In this document: piece after piece, positions 11,323-21,424 of the stretch
How the letters are laid out: each line of letters starts with the position of its first letter
Position numbering within the stretch: the first letter of the stretch is position 1
Assembly: GCF_040954645.1 (NCBI RefSeq)
Contig: NC_092803.1
Span: 12,959,230-13,023,229 of the forward strand
Length of the DNA stretch: 64,000 nt
Direction: 5' to 3'
Source: Diabrotica undecimpunctata
Taxonomy: Eukaryota > Arthropoda > Insecta > Coleoptera > Chrysomelidae
Made by a program: the position numbers and the translations under genes
Notes under the pieces: model-generated
Databases searched by the model: none
What the model saw: the letters and a program-made list of their open reading frames with translations, nothing else
Told to the model about the DNA's origin: nothing

Positions 11323-12859
11323 ACACCTTGTTTGTGTTAAACTTTAATGTAGTTTGTAAAATTTATGTTTTTTATTTAGTATTATAACTTTAATCAAAAT
11401 TTGTGAGGTTAAAAATAAATTTTTGTATTAATAAACTTAAAAAAAGACTTATTTTCTGGATCACTCTTTTTTCCATTTTAACAAATAATTGTTGGAAAAT
11501 CACGTATCTCCGATATAGTGTATGTGCAAAGCTCTTAACTCCGTAAAAAAGCTATAAACTAAAAAAAATCACAATTAGCTATTTGAATTAGAGGATATAA
11601 ATATATAATTGATATATTTCAAACCAAAAATATGGCTGCTAATATAAATAAAATTTTACAAAGTTTTTATTGTCTCCTATAAAATTTACTATTTTGGAGT
11701 TACAAGGTCTACTAATTAAGTATCTGTAAGTTGTAACAAGAAATAACTACTGTGTTTTAACAAATACATTTAATCCGTTCCTGTTTCACACAAAAAGTCG
11801 TTTGTACACCTTATAAACTTTTCTAAATTAAATTTCAAACGATGAAAATACACTACGGCAATGAGGTAAGATATAGAAACATTTGGGAGTATAAGATTGT
11901 TACGATTGTATTTCAAGTTGGACTACGTGTATTGAATGAGCAATTGATGGCTAAACTTTGAAAGCTAATTTAAAGCTCTTGACAAGCAATTTGAATACAT
12001 ATTCTATCAGATGTAGGTTGTTTTGACTTAACTTCCTGCGTGTTATGAGCTTGTTAGGATTTAATTCTGTAAATTAAATTTTGTAGTTGACAACCAATAA
12101 TAGTGGAAGTTGATAATCAAAAATTAATAATAGAAGGAATACAATAATGATGCAGTAAATTTCTGCTACTTTTTGCAGATTATTTTAAGAACGTAAATTA
12201 TCATGAATGTGCTGAATATCGGGCTGAATAATGAAAAGGATTTAAATGGTACAAAAGATATTGTTTTTATTATTCTTATAAGGGAATATCCAGAAATAAA
12301 TATACCAATGTGATTCGATAGCCGTTTTTGCAGTTCCTGACCGTTCCCATTACTGATAGATATCCTGATATAGATATATCACATAGTGTCTATTACACGA
12401 TATAAAATTAACCGAGCGCTGCGAAAACCAGCAATTTTCACCCATCCTTCATCCCGTTTCCAGGAAGCTCCAAGATAACCTTATCAAGTTTCTTACTCAA
12501 TTACTTAACGATCACATCCCATAGTTCTCTTATCGAATTACACGGTTTATACCGATATTGCTTCGGGTACTTCACAACTTATCCATCATAATCACAAAAG
12601 AGTCAACTGTCGTCCGCACCCCCGCCCCATAAAGTAAATGGAGGGTGGATGTAATTGACTACGCGGCCGATCTGTTATCGAAGCATTCCACTACTTACCA
12701 CACTGTTTACTTTTATTGATACGTCATGACCGGAAAACACAGTGGTGTGGTCTATTAATATTTATAAGGGTAGCTGCTACATCAGTGGAAATATTGGACC
12801 AAAGAAGTGGTAAAACATGACAAAATCAAATCGATAATAAACTCATTTAAACTTTGAAA
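11323..12859. other. Non-coding; higher-complexity island 12400-12760
   Basis: No coding potential. The first part is AT-rich 3' flank of the decayed gene with an AATAAA near 11412. The stretch 12400-12760 is less AT-biased and free of recognisable repeat, so it is a candidate for conserved non-coding intron sequence. I see no specific binding site. Confidence 0.4.
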
Positions 12860-12989
12860 AATAAAGGCAGATATCGAGCACAGTTTTATTAATTTAATCT
12901 TGCCCAAGTACTTTCGCTCCCTAGAGCATCTTCAGGGGCATCTGAAATAAGCCAAAAAAAAACGTTTTTTAAATGAAGAAATTGATTAC
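12860..12989 (-). mobile_element. Penelope-like 3' end, copy A, exon 2 and intron end
   Basis: Matches the copy at 58727-58805 from atgcccctgaagatg to the 'gtgctcgacatctgcc' end (minus strand here). Upstream of that shared block (12942-12989) is sequence absent from the other copy, ending in a T-rich tract and TTATTTCAG, a canonical 3' splice site. It pairs with the GTAAGT donor at 17913-17918. The exon also holds a hammerhead-like core: CTGAAGA (12929-12935), stem GCTC/GAGC and GAAA (12912-12915). The Penelope-like label is inference from layout. Confidence 0.6.
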
Positions 12990-13614
12990 TGTTTTGTATA
13001 AAACTTAATGAGGTCGCTGGTTAAATGATATTCGATAAATAATAATAACGAAAAAATGAAATAATTTGTTTGTAAATCAGTTAGCGAAAAATAGCAAATA
13101 TAACTGTCAATAAATTAGGAAATTAACTGGTCTTACTCATTATTGATGCTTGTACAAAGAATATCGACTTATCCTTTGAAATGTTGATGGAGTCTTAGCC
13201 AAGGAGATCTCCCGGAGGACGCCCGCCGACGCGGCTCTATGGCACGAGAGCCAACAAAACTTGGTGTCTTTCGTTCGCTGTCTTGGGATGAAGTGTTTTT
13301 AGATTGCACGTCAGAAAAGAATCTTTTGGCCGTTGGGTAGAAGAGGGTACATCAATAAATCACCCTATTGTATTGTAATTGAGACCGTAATACGAAACCG
13401 TACCCTTGTGTGCATATTTGTGACACAGAATACAAAGGAAGTCAAATTCTCCGCACTTATAACATAATACATGAGACAACCAGTTTTTACAGGAAGCAAT
13501 ATATTTACCAAAGTCGTTAGGATACATAGCATTATATTAGATCACATTACAGTACCGTAACAGAAATATTAATAGTAAAAATATGAAAAGAAATAGTATA
13601 TACTTTCCCAAACA
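12990..13614 (-). repeat. BEL/Pao 3' LTR (625 bp)
   Basis: Begins TGTTTTGTAT and ends CCCAAACA on the plus strand. Same length as 17224-17848 with four substitutions (g/a, t/c, g/t, c/a). Being the 3' LTR in minus orientation, it is preceded by a purine-rich GGCGCGGGAGAA (reverse complement of 13615-13626), a plausible polypurine tract. Confidence 0.93.
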
Positions 13615-13869
13615 TTCTCCCGCGCCAAAAACGAATGTTTTTAAGAACAGCTGAAAATATAAGTGTAAAGAATAGACATGAAAAGATCGATATACTAATA
13701 AAGAACTACGTAAGAATAAAATATTAGTTGACAAATAAGCGGCGGTCATATTTTGACCACAGAACATTGTTGGATGTCATCTGATCCTGTGCTCAGATTA
13801 ACAACGCGTACAATGCCCTCAATTAGAAAAGAATAGCGTCGAATCAGTAGAATTTTTCGACCGACTAAA

Positions 13870-14412
13870 CTAGAAAGATTGTGTCATACACAATACCCGT
13901 TGGTATAAGAATTCCGTGGGGTGCGAAAAGACAAGAAGAAGAATAGCGTCGAAATCTCGGCGTAATGATATTTCGACGAGCTCCACGGTAGGAAAATGCC
14001 AGTTTGGTGAAAACTCTAATAATTGTGCCAGTGATAAAACACGACTAACACAATCAGAGAGGTGTTGATTAGAAGGCATTTGATGCCGAGTAAAGTGTGG
14101 TATCAGTTCTTGTATGTGTTTAATACGATTGCCAATTTGGGGTAGAAAAATTAGCTCAAGAGAGCGCAATCGTCGATATCGGAATCGAAATATCGGAAGA
14201 TCGGACGAACAACCCTTTGACAAAAGTGACTAGATCAGCCAGCAATATGGCTGCCAGGAGTTCCAATCTTGTCGAGACAGAGCGAGCATGAAAATTGGAC
14301 TAGACTCGTTGACAAAAGTGACTAGATCCGTCAGCAGTGTAGCTGCCAAGAGCTCCGATCTTGCGATAGATGTTCCTGTATAGAAATAACACCAGAAATG
14401 TAACACATACAA
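13870..14412 (-). pseudogene. pol: BEL/Pao Pol remnant: RNase H region
   Basis: Reading minus, SIARSELLAATLL (near 14360) matches the RNase H entry SxPRLEL of BEL/Pao. IGNRIKHIQELIPH and PSNQHLSDCVSR (near 14080) match the conserved NR..IQ and NPADCxSRG region. Two frames with stops are used, and a 92-bp tandem duplication lies across the RNase H start. The expected integrase should follow towards 13615, but only about 250 bp of unrecognisable sequence is left. Confidence 0.7.
14221..14370. repeat. 92-bp tandem duplication in BEL/Pao RNase H
   Basis: The unit starting caaaagtgactagatc at 14221 starts again at 14313 with point differences (agccagcaatatggctgcc against gtcagcagtgtagctgcc). It duplicates the codons for the SELLAATLL block. 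Confidence 0.8.
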
Positions 14413-14755
14413 GTACAGAGGTCAGATGTATCTGTTCAGATGTTTCATCATCCCAGGATACATTGAAGTACCACAACGATTTTAGAACACGTTTGACTTG
14501 CAAAAAGACATAAAAAATGAATAAAAACAAGAGGATAGCAACAAAAATACGACTGATTTACAAACGAATGGCCCGCTTTGTGAACGGTTTGTCAAAGGGA
14601 CAAGAAGAATGAGAAAAGAAATCAGTCGTAGGATTCCATTTTAGGCCCAGTACCGTAAAAATGAAAGGTTCCTCTTTGCCAACGAACAACATGTCAAAAT
14701 GCGCAAGCCAAAGCCTGAAAATAATTAGAGATGGTTGCTGACGTTGTCGATTTGT

Positions 14756-15035
14756 CTAGCGTAAAACCATCGAGCTTTAAAAGCTAAGCGAGTGCTCACT
14801 GCAGAAGGTGAGTAGTATCAAAGAGAATCACTTGTAGCGTGATTCTGACGTAGGTCCGTCGAGATGGCTGCTGGCCCACTGCCTAGCGGAAAACCATCGT
14901 ATCGTGCTTTAAAAGCTAAGCAAATTCTCACTGCAGAAGGTGAGTAGATCAAAGAGAATCACTTGTAGCGTGATTCTAACGTAAGTGCGTCGAGATGGCT
15001 GCTGGCCCACTGCCTAGCGGAAAACCATCGAGCAT
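14756..15035. repeat. About 127-bp tandem repeat replacing the RT palm
   Basis: Units begin ctagcg.aaaaccatcg at 14756, 14883 and 15014 (the third is partial). Each carries agaatcacttgtagcgtgat and cgagatggctgctggccc. The array sits where the catalytic palm of RT should be, between the RT N-half and RNase H. Confidence 0.85.
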
Positions 15036-15041
15036 TAAAAA

Positions 15042-16030
15042 CTAAGCGTTACTCTTGTAGAGTTTATGAGCGAAACAAAACGAAGAAGTACCGTTAGTAA
15101 CGATACGTAGTAAAAACTCTTGGAGAGGTTTAAAAAGTCCGATCTCCAGAGAACCCCTTTTATAGTTCCAAAATTCCTTATTTACTTTAATTTGTCGATA
15201 CGTTTGCTCTATATAGCAAATAAAACAACAACGAAGATATCGAAAATTAAGCAGAGAACGAGATGCCCTTTTAGGACCAGTATCAAAAGCGTCGATTAGC
15301 GACACACCTCGAACGTCATATAGATTGGCGTCGAAGCTAGTACGAATTTTGGATAAAAGAAGCGAAATAAAAATTTGTTTTTTGAAAACTGTGTAAAAGT
15401 TATAAGAAATAATCGATTTAAAATCGGATTCAGAAACCGGCATCATATGTTGAGAAGTAACAAAATCTTCCATGAATGCAACATATGTCTCTTTGAGATT
15501 CGGAAGTTTCCTGAAGCGATTGTCTAGCATACAAAATGAAGATATGCATAAGAATAAAGAATAAGTAGCGAATATAAACAAGAGAAAAAGATAAATAAAG
15601 AGGATTGGGTTGTAGAAACGGTGGAATAACAGAAAATAGACTTGTTAATTTTCGAAAAATCAACAACTGAGAAATATCCTTCACGAGCTTCGTCGTGTTG
15701 GGACAAAACTAACAGGTGCCTACTCTTTTCGACTTCCCAAAACCTTTGTAGAAAAGATCTATGTTTGTATACATAGAAGTAATGAAAGAGGTGAAATAAA
15801 ATATAGAATAAGTCGTAGAAACTCGCCCTTATAGAACATAATTGAAAATGATTTCTAAGACCACAGGATGATTTGGTCCGCCAAGAATTTTGACCAAAAT
15901 TTACGAAACGAAAAACCAATTCAACACCTATGAGTATGTCTATAAGATCTGATTACAAAAATGCGTGATTTGGTAGATCACGGAAATAAAATTAGCTGTG
16001 GAGCCTGTATCTAGCAGGATACGAATTATA
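15042..16030 (-). pseudogene. pol: BEL/Pao Pol remnant: protease and RT N-half
   Basis: Reading minus, an aspartic protease core RILLDTGSTANFIS lies at about 16023-15982 (D-T-G-S codons at 16000-16011). Next comes LQRFWEVEKSRHLL (near 15740), the conserved FWE.E entry to BEL RT. An open segment 15581-15042 then carries MEDFVTSQHMMPV, SFDANLYDVRGVSLIDAF, YIEQTYRQIKV and IVTNGTSSFCFAHKL, matching the RT fingers and palm up to just before the YxDD box. Stops and frame changes separate the pieces. The YxDD part is missing, so this copy cannot make its own RT. Confidence 0.75.
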
Positions 16031-16246
16031 AGAAAGATGCGAAAACATATTTGATCTGTATCAACTATGTGGAAAGAAATAGACGAGGACATTAAATGTG
16101 GTTGTGTAGCAAAATAGAAAAGTTAGTATTTGAAGAAGTGATTGTCTAAAGGAACAAGATGAATTTGATTGTTGGTTAACAAACGAAGCAAAACGTGAGA
16201 CCGTGATTCGCAAACCGTACAATTCGTCGCTTCGAATGAGGTGGAA

Positions 16247-17203
16247 TCAGGCCACGTACACAAGAATTATGTGGATTAACCAACGAAAAAAGTTCTTGAA
16301 GCCGTTTAGTCCCAAAAAATACAAACATTTATATGACTGATAAGAACCAGAACACAAGACACATTTAACACCTTGATTAGTTACCTTAGAGTGCTTTGTG
16401 GCACTAACGAAACCACAAGTAACGGAGATTTTATCAAAATATTGAAATAAGACAGCGATTATCAAAAGCGAGTAGAAGAAGACAATAAATTCAATCGAAA
16501 CAAGGTTGTGAGATTTATGAAAATCTACCCTGGCTACGAATAATCATGGAGGCGTGTGGTTTTGATACTTGAATGCGTTTCATAGGCCTCCTTGAATCTA
16601 GAGAATGCCGAGTATGGCGCGAAAAGTTGCATTTGTTCATTTTGTTGAGCATTGTAAGATACAAGCACGAAAGAGAGGACAATGCAAACATAAACTAACA
16701 AATCAACACGAAGAGAATATCTAGATTTAAAGAAGTGAACGGTTTTAAACAAAATCAATTGCAAACAAGTAAGAACATCGATAAAAAGGTAAGTAACGAA
16801 AGGTATAGTAACAAAGAAAATCAAAAGATGTGTTTAAGTTAACAAACAAGACGTACAGAATGAGTTGGAAAGTATTGTACAAGTAGAACAAACATAATTC
16901 AAAAAAATCAACACAAAAATAATGTAAATATGTAATATATATGTATAATTTATATATGGTATTAATCAAAATATATATAAAAAGTATTTTACCTACTGAA
17001 ATTATGAATTATAAAAATAGAAATAAATTTAAAAATTGCTGTGTAAATATGATCCAATTTAATTATGTAAATTAAGTTTAAAAATAATGCCGAAGGACCG
17101 ATTTAAAGTTAAATTGAAAAGAAAAAAAAAACAATTAAAATGAATTAATTGAAACACAATGAAATTAATTGAATCAAAGTCAAAAAAAATTATTATTTAT
17201 CAT
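16247..17203 (-). pseudogene. gag: BEL/Pao Gag remnant
   Basis: Between the right LTR and the protease, several short minus frames remain. The diagnostic piece is CVLCSGSYQSYKCLYF (16247-16465), which fits the BEL/Pao Gag knuckle CxxCxxxHxxYxC with Tyr in place of the usual His. The upstream part includes FAPYSAFSRFKEAYE (near 16620), reminiscent of the Gag core. Stops break the frame. The knuckle substitution would weaken zinc binding. Confidence 0.5.
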
Positions 17204-17221
17204 CCGCGCTCGAAGTGGCCA
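17204..17221 (-). promoter_or_regulatory. Candidate primer-binding site of BEL/Pao element
   Basis: The minus strand reads TGGCCACTTCGAGCGCGG two bases inside the 5' LTR (17224). TGG pairs with the tRNA CCA end. I cannot name the tRNA from the sequence alone. Confidence 0.5.
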
Positions 17222-17223
17222 AA

Positions 17224-17848
17224 TGTTTTGTATAAAACTTAATGAGGTCGCTGGTTAAATGATATTCGATAAATAATAATAACGAAAAAATGAAATAATT
17301 TGTTTATAAATCAGTTAGCGAAAAATAGCAAATATAACTGTCAATAAATTAGGAAATTAACTGGTCTTACTCATTATTGATGCTTGTACAAAGAATATCG
17401 ACTTACCCTTTGAAATGTTGATGGATTCTTAGCCAAGGAGATCTCCCGGAGGACGCCCGCCGACGCGGCTCTATGGCACGAGAGCCAACAAAACTTGGTG
17501 TCTTTCGTTCGCTGTCTTGGGATGAAGTGTTTTTAGATTGCACGTCAGAAAAGAATCTTTTGGCCGTTGGGTAGAAGAGGGTACATCAATAAATCACCCT
17601 ATTGTATTGTAATTGAGACCGTAATACGAAACCGTACACTTGTGTGCATATTTGTGACACAGAATACAAAGGAAGTCAAATTCTCCGCACTTATAACATA
17701 ATACATGAGACAACCAGTTTTTACAGGAAGCAATATATTTACCAAAGTCGTTAGGATACATAGCATTATATTAGATCACATTACAGTACCGTAACAGAAA
17801 TATTAATAGTAAAAATATGAAAAGAAATAGTATATACTTTCCCAAACA
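17224..17848 (-). repeat. BEL/Pao 5' LTR (625 bp)
   Basis: TG...CA bounded and followed by the right copy of the attac target duplication at 17849-17853. See 12990-13614 for the comparison. Confidence 0.93.
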
Positions 17849-18070
17849 ATTACCCTCGATAAAAACTCAAAGTTAATGGATGATAAAAAGTTTTTTGTGA
17901 TTAACGTTTTAGACTTACTTCGTCAATTTTGGGCTATCCAACAATTGCAGAATATCATACACATAAAACTAAACATAAAGTTGAACATAACATTACACTA
18001 AACAAGCACAAACAGTTTAAAATTATTTAAAAGTCGAAGCTACATTCTGGTCGGCAACAGGAGAGAGAAT
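17849..18070 (-). mobile_element. Penelope-like 3' end, copy A, exon 1 and intron start
   Basis: Reading minus from about 18063, this matches 58587-58726: ctctctcctgttgccgacc, gaatgtagcttcg, aaactgtttgt, and ttggatagcccaaaattgacgaa. It then departs at GTAAGT (17913-17918), exactly where the other copy jumps to atgcccctgaag. With 12942-12989 this makes a GT-AG intron of about 113 bp before the BEL/Pao insertion. The match begins in what may be the end of a coding region (LSPVADQNVAS) followed by 3' non-coding sequence. Confidence 0.6.
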
Positions 18071-18255
18071 GGCTTCCGGTATTAACGGAAATGTTAAGGT
18101 GACATGTGACATATGACAGCTTGGATGGGCAGTCACAATCATGTAGATGTGTGATCTGCACATTTCAAAATTCTATGTAACTAAGCAACAAACAACATGC
18201 AACAAACAACAAATAACCTAATTTTTCAAACAACATCAGATATTTCTCCTTTACT

Positions 18256-19853
18256 GATATAAGATATCGGATAAAAACTGCCTAACAGTCAGTACAACCA
18301 AAACCGTATATCAAGTACTTAGCCTTTCAACAAAACAGACTGCTGTCAAGCTGACGTATAAAGGAGTTGATCTGGAAAGACAGGACGTAACAAAATACTT
18401 GGGGGTGTACATAGATAAGAAAATGACGTGGAAACCTCAAATCGACGACATTGCAGAGAAAGCCACAAAAAGATGTCGACTGCTCAAACGTCTCACAGCA
18501 ACAAAGTGGGGCGCCATGCAAGATGTCCTGGTAGCAACATACAAAACCTATGTCCGGCTGATATTAGAATATGGTAGTGAAGCTACAATAACTGCGAGTA
18601 CAAACACCACCTCCAAGCTTGAAGTCGCCCAGAACACTGCCCTTCGCGTCATCACCGGTGCTCCAAAATCAACACCGATTACATCAATGGAAGCCCAGAC
18701 CGGTATTGAACCAATACACTGACGCAGAGAGCAACACGCGTTAACCTTCTGGGAAAGGCAAAGACGAATACTTCCACAAAAATGGGACAAATATAGACAA
18801 GCAGCCTCACGTCTTAAAACACAAACCACTCCGCTTACAGTAGCAAACTAAATCATGGAAAAATACCACATTGTCCTGTCGGAAGCCGCCCCCTTCCCAG
18901 CGCAAACCACACTGGCCCGCTGTCTACCAAACCCAGAATTACTGCTTGAAAACCATAACGACCCGAAGCACTTATCGTCAGACATTGCCCTAAGGAAAGC
19001 CGCCCTAGAGACGATACACACCAAATACCTAGCACATAAGTGGCTCCACATCTACTGCGATAGATCCTCGATGCCGGACTCGGGAAGAACAGGAGCAGGA
19101 TATGTCTCAACGTTCTTCAAAGGCTCTATAGCTGTGGGTGCCCCTCTCACCAACTACGACGGCGAAATTGCTGCTATACACGAAGCTGCAAAAGATCTTG
19201 AGAATTTCCAACACCCCCAAAAAGTTGCCTTCTTCATCGACTGCCAAGCCGCAATCCTCGCCCTGTAGACAAATCGATACACCGACTGTGCCAAAACAAT
19301 ATCTTGCCGCGTCCAACTATCGAACTTGATGGAAAAAGGGTGGCTGATTACTCTACAATGGATCCCTAGTCATGTCGGTGTTAAAGGAAATGAAGCGGCG
19401 GATGAACTTACAAAAGAAGGCACTACTCTTCCACAGCCCCCTAGCTCCCAATCGTACACATCAGCAAAGTCCACGATTAGAAGAGGAATCAAAGCGAAGA
19501 TAAAAGAGCAGCAAATACAAGCCGGTACTGGAAAAACTTGGGCCCACCTAATAGAGTCACCAATCCCTCGCAACTTGCCGAGACCCATTAGTGTAGCCGT
19601 GTTCAGAACAACTACGGGGCATAACTACCTGGCCTCCCATCTACATCGCATCGGCGTCCGCGAAAATGACAACTGTCTACTATGTGATCAGTCCCAGATT
19701 GATGCTGCTCACCTTCCAGAGTGCCCAGCCCTGAAAACAGACCCACCCGAGGAGGATGAAGATCGCCTACGAGAAACAGCTCGTCTATACTGGTCAGCGC
19801 GCCACCAAATGGCTAACATGCCAAGGGTGGGCGTTGGCTAGTAAGTAAGTAAG
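18256..19853 (+). mobile_element. 5'-truncated RNase-H LINE (I/R1-like), 15-bp TSD
   Basis: Flanked by a perfect 15-bp duplication tatttctcctttact (18241-18255 and 19854-19868) and ending in a (TAAG)n tail. One frame runs throughout: end of RT (DVTKYLGVYIDKKMTW, ILEYGSEATIT), then an RNase H domain (SGRTGAGYVS, YDGEIAAIHEA, FFIDCQAAILAL, WIPSHVGVKGNEAADELTKEG), then a CxxC...H...C knuckle (NCLLCDQSQIDAAHLPEC), ending at 19841. Three in-frame stops interrupt it: 18720-18722, 18849-18851 and 19266-19268. RNase H after RT is characteristic of the I, R1 and related groups. The first RNase H Asp block (CDRSS) looks altered. Confidence 0.92.
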
Positions 19854-19868
19854 TATTTCTCCTTTACT

Positions 19869-20974
19869 TATATTAGCAACATTTCCAATAAAATAGCTAA
19901 ACTTTTTACTTCTACAATTGAAACATCAAAATTTTGTTACGTCTTGTAGTACAAGACGTAACAAAAATTATATTAAAATACTGTTCTTAGTAAAAAATCT
20001 TCCGAAGTAAAATGTTACAAAAACAAACTGTGCCTCCATTCGGATTTTGGGATGAGGACTATTTCATGTGTAATTACATTACAGGTTAGAAAAATTGGGT
20101 ATTCTAGCAGTTCTGTAGGAATGTCCCAAGACCACCTGCCGCGTATTTATCATTTTTAGTGCACTTCCTATTTATTTTTCAGATATCTGTGCAACTTGTG
20201 TTGTCTGTGTCTTAAGTCGTAAGTTGAAGGAGTATTAAATATCTTTTTCTTGTAATAATTCATTAATAATAATAATAAAGTAAAAATATTTTACCCATTC
20301 GTTTTTTTTTGTTTTTCATTTATTTCCACTTCTAGTTTTTCAGTTATTGTATTACTAGTCTGTATATTTATTCAATCGTTTCATGTTTACGAACGAATTT
20401 GACTTAATTTTTAAAAGAAAAACTCGTTTTAACCACCCCCTTATTACACCCCTACAATTGACTAACAAATAGGTACCTTTTACATTCAGATCCATCTGAT
20501 TTATCTCCGGTCTAAAATTTATATATTTTTTCAAGCCTGGAATCCAATTCCCAACTTTGTTAAGAGTTTTTAATTTTTTCTTAAGATTTCCCGGATAAAC
20601 CAAACGAAATTAGGGGCGAGGAAGATGGCATTAAGCGGAGACGAAATTTTCCATTATTGAATAAGAATCGGGGGAGAGTGGGAACTGCCGATCGGCAGAC
20701 AACGCCGATTAGCCGTGAGCCTTTGCCACATAATTTCGTTATCGCCTGCTGATGCCACCGAGATAGTCGATTTACAAGGGTTAAAGGGAAATATCTTGTA
20801 AATGTAAAGTGTTTAACAATATTGACTTCTGCTAAATAAAATTACATTTAAAATTTCTTTAAAAAAGTTGCTTTAAGATAGTTTAATACTAGAGATTGGA
20901 AGTAATAATAAAAATTTAAACAAGCATAAAAATGAGAATCATATTTAGAGCTTTCTGTAATATTTGGTGGTGCT
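19869..20974. other. Non-coding; palindrome 19932-19966, island 20600-20790
   Basis: No protein. A 35-nt perfect palindrome (17-bp arms, one central base, core gttacgtcttgta) lies at 19932-19966. The stretch 20600-20790 is distinctly less AT-rich and non-repetitive, so it is a candidate conserved intronic element. Otherwise nothing. Confidence 0.5.
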
Positions 20975-21410
20975 AATGAAACGTGTTTGTAATTGCAAGA
21001 TGATGCTCTATACAGAACTCCACAAGACGGGTATCCCTCACATTTCTCTGTCCCAGTTTATTGCTGCCCAATACTTCTTCAATATTTTCGTTAGATGACC
21101 CTACTTTTGCGTTAAAGTCTTCTAACATTACAACTAGTTTTTAATTATGAATAGCATTAATAGTTTCTTAGCTTCTTCTAGGCGACCACAGAACCTATCA
21201 ATGTCCTTATCTTGTGAAGCTGTTGTAGGATCGTATATATGTATAAGGAATGGATATTATTCTGTCGTTGACAGTATCATATCCAATCATGCAGTGGTTT
21301 GGTTTGGAGTGTACAATTATTCCTTCTCCATTTTTACCTGCATTATCTGGATCTAAAAAGTAGACGACGATGCCAGCAGTTGTTTTATAACGACCTTTAC
21401 TTCTCCAGTA
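20975..21410 (-). mobile_element. LINE endonuclease fragment, inverted relative to its RT
   Basis: The minus strand encodes part of an APE-type endonuclease: WRSKGRYKTTAG and FLDPDNAGKNG (near 21380), NDRIISIPYTYIRSY (near 21240) and, lower, LEDFNAKVGSSNENIEEVLG and RNVRDTRLVEFCIEHH (near 21100-21010). The order is continuous on minus with one stop. It abuts a plus-strand RT of a similar LINE from 21425. That head-to-head layout is what twin priming (5' inversion) leaves during LINE insertion. Confidence 0.65.
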
Positions 21411-21424
21411 ATCCTCCAGTAATC

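Larger units (their letters stand above)
12990..17848 (-). mobile_element. BEL/Pao LTR retrotransposon, internally deleted
   Basis: A complete insertion with 625-bp TG...CA LTRs (12990-13614 and 17224-17848) and a 5-bp target duplication attac (12985-12989 and 17849-17853). The LTRs differ at only four positions by my comparison. Minus orientation follows from the protein remnants and from a TGG-initiated primer-binding site next to the right LTR. The 3.6-kb interior is short for BEL/Pao. Gag knuckle, protease, half of RT and RNase H remnants are present. The RT palm is replaced by tandem repeats and no integrase is visible. Young LTRs around decayed coding suggest mobilisation in trans. It landed in the intron of the Penelope-like copy. 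Confidence 0.9.
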
